Below are positions 18,486 to 26,730 of a DNA stretch of 64,000 nt, piece by piece. This DNA comes from Aliiroseovarius sp. S1339. Lineage in GTDB: Bacteria > Pseudomonadota > Alphaproteobacteria > Rhodobacterales > Rhodobacteraceae. Under the pieces are notes generated by a model. The model did not search any database and was not told the DNA's origin. It saw nothing but the letters and a program-made list of their open reading frames with translations. The stretch lies in contig NZ_JALPQG010000004.1 in assembly GCF_023195695.1 (NCBI RefSeq), positions 248,001 to 312,000 of the forward strand. Reading direction: 5' to 3'. Every line of letters begins with the position of its first letter. Within the stretch, counting starts at the first letter, position 1. The position numbers were made by a program, and so were the translations under genes.

Positions 18486-19448
18486 TCAAACCGCGTATTT
18501 TGCGACGGCGCCACCTTGCTTGCTCCAAGCTGCGTACCATGTGCAAAACAGCTCGTATTGCGCCTCGACATAGCCGCGTTGGCTGTCGCTCAGCGCATCG
18601 GTTTCGTTGAAGTGCAGCGCGTATTCCGCATGGCCCTTCAGGACCATCAGATGTTTATAATAGAGAACCAGATCAGGCCCTTCATCAAAAGAGGACAGCA
18701 CAGCAAGAGCTGCTTCCAACTCCAGCGCGCGCCGGCGTGCATCGACGTCGCCTTTTGAAGCGGCTTGAGACAATGCGACAAGGTGCAAGACCTCTTCCGG
18801 CAACACGTTTCCGATGCCGGTGATCGCACCGGCTGCGCCGCAATTTACGAACCCCTGAAAGACGGTGGTGTCGACGCCGATCATCAGGATCACGTCATCA
18901 TCACCGCTGGTGATGTTTTCCGCAGCATAGCGCAGATCAGCCGCACCGCCGAATTCCTTGAACCCTACCAGATTGGGGTGGTCCGCGCGCAAGTCGAAAA
19001 ACAGGTCGGCGCGTGTCGCAAAGCCGTAATAAGGGCTGTTATAAATCACCGCCGGAAGGTAGGGGGCGGCCGCCAGAACCGCTTTGAAATGCGCGCGCTG
19101 TGCCGTGATGGAGGGCCCGCGCGACAGAACCCGTGGGATCACCATCAAACCGTGCGCGCCAACCCTTTGGGCGTGTGCCGCATGTTCCGCTGCCAGCTTT
19201 GAGTTCACCGCACCGGTGCCGACGATCACAGGCACACCTGCGTTGACCAGATGTTCGACGCCTTGCATACGCTCTTCATCGGTCAAAAGCGGCCAGTCCC
19301 CCATCGACCCGCAATACACAACAGCGCGCATTCCTTTCGCGATCAGCTCTTTGCCCATGCGGACCAACGCGTCGAAATCGGGTTTACGGTCTGCGGTGCA
19401 AGGCGTCATCAAAGCCGGAATGCAGCCTGAAAAGATAGTCGAAGTCAT
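18486..19448 (-). CDS. DapA-family lyase, probable 1-pyrroline-4-hydroxy-2-carboxylate deaminase
   Basis: I use ATG 19448 (MTSTIFSGCIPALMTPC), preceded by GGGGGAC, which gives 320 residues. The Schiff-base lysine lies in LVGFKEFGGAADLRYA near residue 165 and the partner tyrosine in YNSPYYGF. The YCGSMGDWPLLTDEERMQGV and FNETDALSDSQRGYVEAQYE segments match what I recall of the LhpC/HypD deaminases of hydroxyproline operons rather than DapA itself. The product would be 2-oxoglutarate semialdehyde, the substrate of the next gene. Epimerase and D-hydroxyproline dehydrogenase genes are not in the window, so the pathway is incomplete here. Confidence 0.8.
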   Translation of the reverse strand: MTSTIFSGCIPALMTPCTADRKPDFDALVRMGKELIAKGMRAVVYCGSMGDWPLLTDEERMQGVEHLVNAGVPVIVGTGAVNSKLAAEHAAHAQRVGAHGLMVIPRVLSRGPSITAQRAHFKAVLAAAPYLPAVIYNSPYYGFATRADLFFDLRADHPNLVGFKEFGGAADLRYAAENITSGDDDVILMIGVDTTVFQGFVNCGAAGAITGIGNVLPEEVLHLVALSQAASKGDVDARRRALELEAALAVLSSFDEGPDLVLYYKHLMVLKGHAEYALHFNETDALSDSQRGYVEAQYELFCTWYAAWSKQGGAVAKYAV

Positions 19449-19544
19449 CGTGTCCCCCATCAAAAAATCCGGCCAGCCAATCTGTGCGCTTTCGCGTTCG
19501 TAGTAGATGCCGGGCTGTCGGCATGATACATTTTGTATTTTATT

Positions 19545-19552
19545 TGTCGACA
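19545..19552. promoter_or_regulatory. Operator-like palindrome TGTCGACA upstream of the deaminase gene
   Basis: TTGTCGACAG occurs about 97 bp upstream of the deaminase start, in an AT-rich stretch. The same eight-base palindrome TGTCGACA recurs at the 5' end of the neighbouring GntR gene (20305-20312). Sharing of a palindrome between an FCD-type GntR gene and the operon beside it is what a local regulon would show. Binding is inference. Confidence 0.5.
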
Positions 19553-19593
19553 GAAAATATTTCCAAAGGTGCGTTCCAATTTTTCACTTTAAA

Positions 19594-20292
19594 TTACAAC
19601 GATATATGCTGCCTTTTGTCGCGCGCGATTAGCGTTTGAATCTGCTGAACGATCTGGTCGGCATGGGCCGACGCCAAGGCGTCCGCCCGGTCCACATCGC
19701 GCGCAGTAATCGCGTCAATCAGATCCTCGTGTTCCTGAACGTATTGTTTGGGCAACTGGTCATCAAAGGACGAATAATACATCCGCAACAACCGCCGCCC
19801 CTCGTCCAACAACCGCAGGCACAGCGCCTCGTAATAAGGATTGCGCCCTGCCCTTGCGATCACAGCGTGAAACTCGCGGTTCGTTGCAATCATCGCCAAG
19901 GCGTCCTGCGCTTCAACCGCCGCTGCAAAGTCGACCTGACGGGCGCGAATGGCATCCATATCAGCTGGCGTATGACACTGCGCGGCCAAGCGCGTGGTAA
20001 CCCGGTACATCAGGGTCATCGCGTCGAAAAACGTGTGCAGGTTCATGAAGTCAATGTTGGATACAACGGTCGACCTGTTGGGCAGTGTGGTCACCAGCCC
20101 CTCGCTCGCCAGTCGCACCAAAGCTTCGCGGATCGGCGTGCGCGACATTGAAAGCCGTTCTGACAGTTGAATTTCATCAATCGGGCTGCCCGGCGGCAAC
20201 GTCAGATCAAGGATATCATCACGCAAAATGGAATAGACGATCTGAACGCCCGACCCTCGTTTACGCTCTACCGCTTTGGGCTTTCTTGTCAT
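19594..20292 (-). CDS. GntR-family regulator, FadR/FCD subfamily
   Basis: The winged helix is visible in VQIVYSILRDDILDLTLPPG, LSERLSMSRTPIREALVRLA and LVTTLPNRSTVVSNI. The C-terminal all-helical half (FFDAMTLMYRVTTRLAAQCH, REFHAVIARAGRNPYYEALC, EHEDLIDAITARDVDRADAL) is a typical FCD ligand domain. I choose ATG 20292 with AAGGTG upstream (232 residues). A GTG 21 bases earlier would place the start inside the TGTCGACA site. Divergent to the TRAP genes and upstream of the deaminase/dehydrogenase pair, it is well placed to control both. Confidence 0.88.
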   Translation of the reverse strand: MTRKPKAVERKRGSGVQIVYSILRDDILDLTLPPGSPIDEIQLSERLSMSRTPIREALVRLASEGLVTTLPNRSTVVSNIDFMNLHTFFDAMTLMYRVTTRLAAQCHTPADMDAIRARQVDFAAAVEAQDALAMIATNREFHAVIARAGRNPYYEALCLRLLDEGRRLLRMYYSSFDDQLPKQYVQEHEDLIDAITARDVDRADALASAHADQIVQQIQTLIARDKRQHISL

Positions 20293-20304
20293 CGGGCACC
20301 TTGT

Positions 20305-20312
20305 TGTCGACA
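20305..20312. promoter_or_regulatory. Operator-like palindrome TGTCGACA in the GntR/TRAP divergent region
   Basis: This is the second copy of TGTCGACA, in the context TTGTTGTCGACACAG, 13 bp upstream of the chosen GntR start and at the edge of the 303 bp gap that separates the regulator from the TRAP genes. It could serve autoregulation and possibly TRAP control. The rest of the gap (20313-20595) shows no convincing gene; rightward frames that cross it are out-of-phase readings. Confidence 0.5.
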
Positions 20313-20595
20313 CAGTTTATAATAGAGCCTTTTGGGTGGTACGACAATCGCGGACGCTTTCACACAAAACACATGCAACGCGAATTATCACGCTTTCGAC
20401 TGGGCGACCACAACAGAGCACCAGTTGAGATTACGTCCATGCATCCCGGCCTGGTAAAGTCAGGCCTGCACACTGTTGCCCCGCTTTACCATCGCCGCGA
20501 TCCTGTCGAGGATAACATCGCTTCATTGATTTCATCGGGAAGGATTGCACCACGTGAAAATATGTCGTTCCATGTGACGCGAAATGGGGGACGCT

Positions 20596-21114
20596 ATGTT
20601 CAAAGGCCTGCAATCTGCGACGATGGGTGCGCTGGCTGTCGCGCTGATCGTGATGATGTGCGGGATTGTCGTGCAGGTTCTGTTCAGCGCGCTGGACATC
20701 AATCCGATCACAGCTTTTGAGGCGTCCTTGCCTGTCCTCGGCAAGGCTATCACGCTGAATTCGCTGCTTGATCTGCAATGGCATCTACTGGTGATTGTTG
20801 GACTGACACCGGCGGGGATGGTCTGGTTGATGAACAAACATGTGCGGGTTGATTTTCTATATCAAAGCAGCAGCGACCGCGTGAAAGCGCGCATCGACTT
20901 GGCGGGAAATTTGGTCTTTGCTGTGCCGTTCTTCGCGTTGGGCCTACCAGCGGCCTGGAACTTCATGCAGCGGGCCTGGTCTTCCGACGAAGGATCGCGC
21001 AATGGCGGCTTGAACGACCTTTGGCTGATAAAAGCCGTATTACCCTTAGGTCTGGGCCTGTTGGCCCTCGCGATTCTGATCGAGACCTTCCGCCTGATCA
21101 GATCCATCCGATGA
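20596..21114 (+). CDS. TRAP transporter small permease subunit (DctQ-like)
   Basis: This protein of about 172 residues has four hydrophobic segments: TMGALAVALIVMMCGIVVQV, WHLLVIVGLTPAGMVWLMNK, LAGNLVFAVPFFALGLPAAW and AVLPLGLGLLALAILIETFR. That is the DctQ layout. An in-frame ATG 12 bases upstream is possible, but ATG 20596 has GGGGGAC at the right distance. The stop overlaps the DctM start (ATGA). It partners DctM 21111-22421 and the binding protein 22435-23454. Confidence 0.87.
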   Translation: MFKGLQSATMGALAVALIVMMCGIVVQVLFSALDINPITAFEASLPVLGKAITLNSLLDLQWHLLVIVGLTPAGMVWLMNKHVRVDFLYQSSSDRVKARIDLAGNLVFAVPFFALGLPAAWNFMQRAWSSDEGSRNGGLNDLWLIKAVLPLGLGLLALAILIETFRLIRSIR

Positions 21115-22421
21115 GCGAAAGTTTTCTGCCTCTGGCGATGGCCGGTCTGACCTTGACTGCAATCTTTGCCGGATACCGTGTTGGGATGGCGCTTGCCGGG
21201 TCAGCGGCGATTTTCATTCTGTTGTCCGATCTGCCGGTCGCCTTCTTTAACCTGCTGGTCAGTCGGATTTATGCAAACGTCCTGTCAAACTGGCTGCTGG
21301 TTGCGGTGCCGATGTTCATCCTGATGGGATTGATCATGGAAATCTCCGGCGCGGCGGAACGTTCGCTTCGCGCATCCCAACGCGCTTTGGGCGGAAGTGC
21401 GGCTGGCATGGGCTTCTCGGTCCTCGTCATCGGCGTGTTGCTTGCGGCGTCATCGGGGATCGTTGGGGCGTCAGTCGTTTTGCTTGCCCTGCTGGCCCTG
21501 CCCCGACTGGAAGAGGCGGGATTTGATAAACCAACCTCGGCCGGGCTGATCGCAGCCTCTGGCACGCTGGCAATTCTGATCCCTCCATCGGTGATGCTGA
21601 TCGTATTGGGCGATCAGTTGCAAACCCCCGTGCCAGATATGTTTGCAGGCGCAATCGGGCCGGGCTTGTTGCTGGTGCTGGCCTATGGTGCTTTCATCAT
21701 TTGGGGCGCGCGTGGCTTACCCGCGCTGGTTCAACATGACCGCATTTCGGTGCCGCAACTGATCTTTGATCTTGGCCCGCTGCTGGTGCTGGTCATTTCT
21801 GTGCTTGGCTCCATCGTCTCAGGCATTGCCACTCCGACCGAAGCCAGTGGCCTTGGTGCATTTGGCGCAGTCCTGATCACGCTTCTGTATGGCAAGTTCA
21901 GCTTCGCGATGCTGAAAGAGGCCGCCACGCGGACCGTCATTACAACGTCCGTCGTCCTGTTCGTGATGATCGGTGCGACGTGTTTTTCTGCCGTGTTCAA
22001 AGGCATTGGCGGCGACAATCTGGTTAAAGCGGGCATCATGGCCTTCGGGTCCGAGCCGTACACCGTGCTGGCGGTTGTGATGGCCGCGATCTTCCTGTTG
22101 GGGTTCGTATTGGACTGGCTGGAAATCACCCTGATCCTGATGCCGATCTTTGCGCCCATCGTGGCGGGTTTGGATTTCGGCAATGGGCTGTCGGGCGATA
22201 CACTCCTGATCTGGTTTGGCATTCTGGTGGCCGTGAACTTGCAAACATCCTTCCTGACCCCGCCCTTTGGCTTTTCACTGTTCTATCTGCGCGGCGCGGC
22301 TGGCGATGCGCTGACCACCCCGCAAATCTATCGCGGCGTCCTGCCCTTCATTGCGTTACAAGTGCTGGTGCTGGTGCTGCTGATCCTGTTCCCCGGTTTG
22401 ATCACCGGACTCACCTCATGA
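21111..22421 (+). CDS. TRAP transporter large permease subunit (DctM-like)
   Basis: This 436-residue, multi-pass protein starts MSESFLPLAMAGLTLTAIFA at the four-base overlap with dctQ. Typical DctM segments include VPMFILMGLIMEISGAAERS, SSGIVGASVVLLALLALPRL, GTLAILIPPSVMLIVLGDQL and the late LQTSFLTPPFGFSLFYLRGA. It is the secondary-active ion-coupled part of the transporter. The hydroxyproline-like enzyme genes across the regulator suggest the substrate, but nothing in the membrane sequence fixes it. Confidence 0.92.
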   Translation: MSESFLPLAMAGLTLTAIFAGYRVGMALAGSAAIFILLSDLPVAFFNLLVSRIYANVLSNWLLVAVPMFILMGLIMEISGAAERSLRASQRALGGSAAGMGFSVLVIGVLLAASSGIVGASVVLLALLALPRLEEAGFDKPTSAGLIAASGTLAILIPPSVMLIVLGDQLQTPVPDMFAGAIGPGLLLVLAYGAFIIWGARGLPALVQHDRISVPQLIFDLGPLLVLVISVLGSIVSGIATPTEASGLGAFGAVLITLLYGKFSFAMLKEAATRTVITTSVVLFVMIGATCFSAVFKGIGGDNLVKAGIMAFGSEPYTVLAVVMAAIFLLGFVLDWLEITLILMPIFAPIVAGLDFGNGLSGDTLLIWFGILVAVNLQTSFLTPPFGFSLFYLRGAAGDALTTPQIYRGVLPFIALQVLVLVLLILFPGLITGLTS

Positions 22422-22434
22422 AAGGGAGAAACTC

Positions 22435-23454
22435 ATGAAGAAGACATTGATGCTCGCGGCAGTCGCCGCTCTCGCGGCAACAAGTGCGACGGCAGAAACC
22501 TACAACCTGCAGGGCGCCTTTGGCGGGCTGCCGGTGCTGGACCCGACGGCCAAACGCTTTGTGGCGAATGTGTCCGCGCTGACCGGCGGCGAGGTCGAAT
22601 TCAACTACTTGTTGGCGGGCGAGATGTCGCCTCCGTTCGAAATCTTCGACAATGTCAGCGTCGGGGCGATTGATGCAGGTTGGTCCTTCGCGGCTTATGC
22701 CAGTGGCAAAGAACCAGCCGCAGCGCTGTTTGGGTCCGTGCCGTTTGGCGGCGATCCGCTTTCGTACATCAGTTGGCTACAACACGGAGGAGGTCTTGAA
22801 CTTTGGCAAGAGATTTACGCGCCCTATAACCTCGTGCCGATGGCCTGTGGCGTGATCCTGTCTGAAGCCGGTGGCTGGTACACGAAAGAGATTAATGCGC
22901 CCGAAGATTTGCAGGGCCTCAACATCCGGATCGGCGGGCTGGGCGGTGAAATCCTTGCCAAGCTGGGTGCAAACGCGATGTCGCTGCCAACCGGCGAAAT
23001 CTCCACATCGCTTGAAACAGGCCGCCTTGATGCGACCGAGCTCAGCTTTCCGCAGGTCGACAAGCTTCTGGGCTTCGATAAGGTCGCCAAGAACTACTAC
23101 TTCCCCGGCTGGCACCAACCTGCAGGCTTCATCGAATTCTATATGAACAAAGACAAGTGGGACGCGTTGACAGATAGCCAGCGCACCGCGATCGAAGTGT
23201 CATGTTCGGATGCCAACCTTTATGCGCTGGGGGCTGCCGCAGGCGCGCAAAGCGCAGTGCTTGAGGAATTCCGCGCCAAGGGTGTGGACGTTAAACGGTT
23301 TCCTGACCCTGTGATTGACGCGCTGCGCGCCGCCGCGGACGAAGTCTATGCCGAGAAATCGGCAGAGGATGAGATGTTCAAGCGCGTGATCGACAGCTAC
23401 CGCGCCTATGCTGCGGACTATCGCGAATATCAGGACCTGACCGATCTGAACTGA
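22435..23454 (+). CDS. TRAP transporter substrate-binding protein (DctP-like)
   Basis: This 339-residue periplasmic protein has a signal peptide (MKKTLMLAAVAALAATSATA) and a good ribosome site (AAAGGGAGAAA). The mature protein shows DctP features: DPTAKRFVANVSALTGGEVE, the conserved GLNIRIGGLGGEILAKLGAN segment, whose arginine pairs with a substrate carboxylate in this family, and YYFPGWHQPAGFIEFYMNKD. A carboxylate-bearing substrate is therefore likely. It ends the TRAP operon, directly before a stem-loop. Confidence 0.91.
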   Translation: MKKTLMLAAVAALAATSATAETYNLQGAFGGLPVLDPTAKRFVANVSALTGGEVEFNYLLAGEMSPPFEIFDNVSVGAIDAGWSFAAYASGKEPAAALFGSVPFGGDPLSYISWLQHGGGLELWQEIYAPYNLVPMACGVILSEAGGWYTKEINAPEDLQGLNIRIGGLGGEILAKLGANAMSLPTGEISTSLETGRLDATELSFPQVDKLLGFDKVAKNYYFPGWHQPAGFIEFYMNKDKWDALTDSQRTAIEVSCSDANLYALGAAAGAQSAVLEEFRAKGVDVKRFPDPVIDALRAAADEVYAEKSAEDEMFKRVIDSYRAYAADYREYQDLTDLN

Positions 23455-23460
23455 TCATTG

Positions 23461-23491
23461 CGGCCTCGTCTCTTTTTGGGGGGCGAGGCCG
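23461..23491. terminator. Stem-loop terminator between convergent TRAP and amino-acid ABC operons
   Basis: CGGCCTCG pairs perfectly with CGAGGCCG around a 15-base loop, seven bases past the dctP stop and 19 bases before the stop of the convergent permease gene. It lacks a clear T-run after the stem on the rightward strand, so it may act with Rho or as a 3' end protector. Confidence 0.55.
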
Positions 23492-23509
23492 TCGATGGGG
23501 GTTAGTCTG

Positions 23510-24283
23510 CTATCGCTGAACAGTCTGGTTTTCAAACCGGCGAAACATCAGCGTGATGATCCCCGCAATGATCATGTAAAATACCGCCAGCAATATCAGC
23601 GGCTCGTAAACGATAAACGTGTCTGATCGCACGCGTGATGAGACCGAATAAATCTCGACCACCGTGATCGTTGCAACCAGTGGCGTGGCCTTCAGTTGAA
23701 GGATCGTTTCGCCACCCAAAGTTGGCAGCACATTACGGATCGCCTGCGGCAACCAGATTCGGCGAAACATCGTAAACCGGGGCATACCAAATGCGTTCGC
23801 CGCCTCCAGCTGGCCCTTGTTTACACCTGAGAATGCACCGCGCATCACCTCGCCTTCATAGCCCGCATAAGACAAGGTCAGGGCCAGCACCGCATAAGGC
23901 CAGGCTTGGCGCAGATAGGGCCAAAGCTCGCTTCCACGTATCCATGGGATTTGCGGGAAAAGCGATCCCAAACCGTAATAGAGCAGCCAAATTTGCAGCA
24001 GCAGCGGCGTGCCACGGATGATGGTGCAAAAGGTCTTGGCCGGGGCAGACAGATACCACGGCCCCACCGCTTGCGCGAGGCCAAGGGGGATCGCCAAAAG
24101 AAACCCCGCAACGGTGGTGACAACCAATATCCAGATCGTGCGCCACGCGCCTTCGATGGCCAGTGGCGTGTATTCCGGGATCCAGTCCCAGCGCAGGGAG
24201 ACCGCGCACCAGATCACCAGCCCGGCAAACAACGCCATCAGCACAATCCGGTGTGGTTGCAGTAAGCTGCGCCAATCTATCAT
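23510..24283 (-). CDS. Polar amino-acid ABC transporter permease (HisM-like)
   Basis: I use ATG 24283 (MIDWRSLLQPH), which overlaps the upstream permease stop by four bases and gives 257 residues. The His/Glu/Gln/Arg family permease core is plain: GAWRTIWILVVTTVAGFLLA, IIRGTPLLLQIWLLYYGLGS, and the coupling loop QLEAANAFGMPRFTMFRRIW with LPQAIRNVLPTLGGE. It pairs with HisQ-like 24280-25032. It is the last gene of the leftward importer operon. Confidence 0.92.
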   Translation of the reverse strand: MIDWRSLLQPHRIVLMALFAGLVIWCAVSLRWDWIPEYTPLAIEGAWRTIWILVVTTVAGFLLAIPLGLAQAVGPWYLSAPAKTFCTIIRGTPLLLQIWLLYYGLGSLFPQIPWIRGSELWPYLRQAWPYAVLALTLSYAGYEGEVMRGAFSGVNKGQLEAANAFGMPRFTMFRRIWLPQAIRNVLPTLGGETILQLKATPLVATITVVEIYSVSSRVRSDTFIVYEPLILLAVFYMIIAGIITLMFRRFENQTVQR

Positions 24284-25032
24284 TTGCTTGTCCCCCGCAG
24301 CGAGGGTTGGCCGCGGCGCGCCCATTTTTCAATCCGAGCGAATATCGCGCCCGAGAAAAGCGTGACCATCATGTAAAGCGCGCCTGCCGCCAGAAAGAAG
24401 GTAAAATATGCGCGCGTGCTGGCGGCGGCTTGGCGGGTTTCCAGCGTCAACTCGCTGAAGCCGACAATTGCAAGAAGCGCGGTATCTTTCGTGGCAATCA
24501 GCCACAAGTTGGCCAGTCCGGGCGTGGCGAAAGACATCATCGCCGGGATTGTGACCCGGCGCATGATCATCGTGGGCGGCATGCCGTAAGCCCGCGCCGC
24601 TTCGATCTGGCCCTTAGGAACCGCTTGAATTGCGCCGCGCAGCACTTCGGTTGCATAGGCCCCCTGAACAATACCCAAAACCCAAATGCCTGCAACGACG
24701 CCGCTGATCTCGACGCGCCCGTATCCCATGGCCTGGGACACCTGATTGATAAGGTCCGTGCCAACGTAATAAAGGATCAGGATCAGCACCAATTCGGGCA
24801 CCGCCCGGATCACAGTCGTATAAATGGCGAGGAGATCACGAACGACCACCCCGCCATAAAGTTTACCAGACGCCCCGAAAAGCCCGATCACCAACCCAAA
24901 GCCAAATGCGCCAAAAGCGATCTGGAGTGAGTTAGCAAGGCCACGCAGAAGGTTCCCGCCCCACCCCGGAGGGTTGAGCGCAAGCAGCTCTGCACTTCTG
25001 GCCAAGCCAAGCGTTTCGAGGATCAGCTCCAA
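24280..25032 (-). CDS. Polar amino-acid ABC transporter permease (HisQ-like)
   Basis: The frame opens with TTG at 25032 and codes 250 residues. Typical features are GNLLRGLANSLQIAFGAFGF, VIRAVPELVLILILYYVGTD and the coupling loop QIEAARAYGMPPTMIMRRVT followed by IPAMMSFATPGLANLW. The eight-base gap to the binding-protein stop and four-base overlap with the next permease indicate one operon. The true initiation codon is uncertain because no ATG lies near the 5' end. Confidence 0.88.
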   Translation of the reverse strand: MELILETLGLARSAELLALNPPGWGGNLLRGLANSLQIAFGAFGFGLVIGLFGASGKLYGGVVVRDLLAIYTTVIRAVPELVLILILYYVGTDLINQVSQAMGYGRVEISGVVAGIWVLGIVQGAYATEVLRGAIQAVPKGQIEAARAYGMPPTMIMRRVTIPAMMSFATPGLANLWLIATKDTALLAIVGFSELTLETRQAAASTRAYFTFFLAAGALYMMVTLFSGAIFARIEKWARRGQPSLRGTSK

Positions 25033-25040
25033 AGCGACGC

Positions 25041-25814
25041 TTATTCGCTATAGATGCTGGTCGTGAAGTAGCGCGAGGTGATCTCGGCGTGGGTGCCGTC
25101 CGCGAGGATGGCGGCAATACCAGCGTTCAGACTTTCGCGCAGCGCATCATCACCTTTGCGGATACCAGCGCCAACGCCCTTGCCCAGAATGGCTTCATCA
25201 TTGGCAACCGGCCCCTTGATCTCGCAACAGGCACCCGTATCGGAGCCGACAAAATCGGCCATCGCAATGCTGTCTGCCTGCGTGGCATCAATCCGGCCTG
25301 CGACCAGGTCTTGGTTCGCCTCATCCTGAGTTTGGTAGACGCGAACTTCTGCCGCGTCGCCAAAATAGGCATTGGCGTATGATTGGTGGATCGTTGAAGC
25401 TTGAATGCCCACAATCTTACCTGCCAATGATTCAGGTGTCGGCTCAATGTCCATGGACTTGTCAGCCACAATCACGGCTGGTGTGTTGTAGTAGGGATCG
25501 CTGAAATCAATCGTTTCCATACGCTCTTCGGTGATCGACATCGACGCCATAATCGCATCAATTTGCTGACCTGTCAGCGACGGAATGATACCGTCCCACG
25601 CAACGGGTGTGATCACGCAGTTAAGTTCGGCAGCCGCACAAATCGCGCCAATAATCTCGACCTCCCAGCCGGTCCAGTTGCCGGACGCGTCAAGCGAGGC
25701 GAAGGGCGGATAAGGCTCTGCGGCGATTCCGATCTTCACTTCTTGCGCCGAAGCAGCACCCGCTGCCAATACGCTCGCCGTCAGCCCTGCGGCCAATAGA
25801 GTCTTGAATTTCAT
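25041..25814 (-). CDS. Basic amino-acid-binding protein of ABC transporter (Lys/Arg/Orn/His type)
   Basis: This 257-residue protein begins with a signal peptide (MKFKTLLAAGLTASVLAAGA...SAQ). The mature start VKIGIAAEPYPPFASLDASG matches lysine/arginine/ornithine-binding proteins. MASMSITEERMETIDFSDPY is the ligand-pocket and hinge segment common to this family. Two internal cysteine pairs (ICAAAELNC and GACC) may form disulfides, as in LAO/HisJ. The linked arginine-related enzymes suggest arginine or methylated arginine as ligand; that is inference. Confidence 0.9.
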   Translation of the reverse strand: MKFKTLLAAGLTASVLAAGAASAQEVKIGIAAEPYPPFASLDASGNWTGWEVEIIGAICAAAELNCVITPVAWDGIIPSLTGQQIDAIMASMSITEERMETIDFSDPYYNTPAVIVADKSMDIEPTPESLAGKIVGIQASTIHQSYANAYFGDAAEVRVYQTQDEANQDLVAGRIDATQADSIAMADFVGSDTGACCEIKGPVANDEAILGKGVGAGIRKGDDALRESLNAGIAAILADGTHAEITSRYFTTSIYSE

Positions 25815-25845
25815 TAGTTTTCTCCCATTGTTGGTTTTGGTTTTG

Positions 25846-26646
25846 TTAGCCGACTGTTTGTAAGAACTGTTGCAGCCTTGCAGATTTCGGATTGCCGAAC
25901 AATTCGGCAGGTGGACCTTGTTCTTCTATGCATCCCTCGAAAAGATAAACGACATGGGTCGCCACTTCGCGGGCAAACTTCATCTCGTGCGTGACAAGCA
26001 GCATGGTCCGCCCCTCGGCCGCCAGATCGCGAATAACGGTCAGGACTTCACCGACAAGTTCAGGGTCAAGCGCGCTGGTCGGCTCGTCAAACAGCATCAC
26101 GCTGGGATCAACCGCCAAAGCCCGCGCGATCGCCGCCCGCTGTTGTTGTCCGCCAGAGAGGTAGGATGGAAAGGTATCGGCCTTGTCGCCAAGCCCAACG
26201 CGATCTAGCAGGATCTTGGCCTTCTCAATCGCCTCGGCGCGAGGGACCTTCAGTACATGGATCGGCACTTCGATGACATTTTCCAGCAAGGTGCGGTGGG
26301 TCCAAAGGTTAAAGGCCTGAAACACCATACCAAGGCGCGTGCGCACACGTTCAATTTGGCGCCGCTTAACGGGTGTGCCGTCTGCGCGCATCAAAATCTC
26401 TTCGCCATTCACCACGATCTGGCCAGAGGTGGGCGTTTCCAGAAAATTGATGCATCGCAGGAAGGTGGATTTACCCGAGCCACTGCCCCCAATGATGGCC
26501 ACGACATCGCCCTTGTGCGCGGTCAGGGAAACGCCCTTGAGCACTTCCAGTGAGCCAAAAGACTTATGCAGATCGGTCACGCGAATGGCTTCGCTTTGTT
26601 CGTCTGGTGCCTGAATTTCTTTGGCTGCCGAATCTGACACTGCCAT
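25846..26646 (-). CDS. Polar amino-acid ABC transporter ATP-binding protein (HisP/ArtP-like)
   Basis: I use ATG 26646 (MAVSDSAAKE), with GGGGGAAG upstream, giving 266 residues. Walker A GGSGSGKST lies at about 53-61, the signature LSGGQQQRAAIARALA near 165 and Walker B VMLFDEPTSALDPELVGEVL after it, exactly as in HisP/ArtP/GlnQ ATPases. It is the promoter-proximal gene of the importer operon and runs divergently from the TetR regulator 84 bp away. Confidence 0.93.
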   Translation of the reverse strand: MAVSDSAAKEIQAPDEQSEAIRVTDLHKSFGSLEVLKGVSLTAHKGDVVAIIGGSGSGKSTFLRCINFLETPTSGQIVVNGEEILMRADGTPVKRRQIERVRTRLGMVFQAFNLWTHRTLLENVIEVPIHVLKVPRAEAIEKAKILLDRVGLGDKADTFPSYLSGGQQQRAAIARALAVDPSVMLFDEPTSALDPELVGEVLTVIRDLAAEGRTMLLVTHEMKFAREVATHVVYLFEGCIEEQGPPAELFGNPKSARLQQFLQTVG

Positions 26647-26730
26647 CAACTTCCCCCAAATTTCCCGCTTGTAGTAAGGCGCGCTTTCCGTAACTATGCA
26701 AGCGTATAATTAAAAAAGCAGAGACCTGCC
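26647..26730. promoter_or_regulatory. Divergent promoter region, amino-acid importer / TetR-catabolic operon
   Basis: This short gap must carry both promoters. A GCTTG (about 26667-26671) and CAAGC (26699-26703) pair flank it, and the stretch CGTATAATTAAAA just before the TetR start is a good -10-like element for the rightward unit. A TetR site would be expected here, but I see no long palindrome. Confidence 0.35.

Noticed and set aside
20085-20720. A 211-codon rightward frame across the GntR gene, the divergent gap and dctQ
   Set aside because: It overlaps two well-supported genes in wrong phase and resembles no family.
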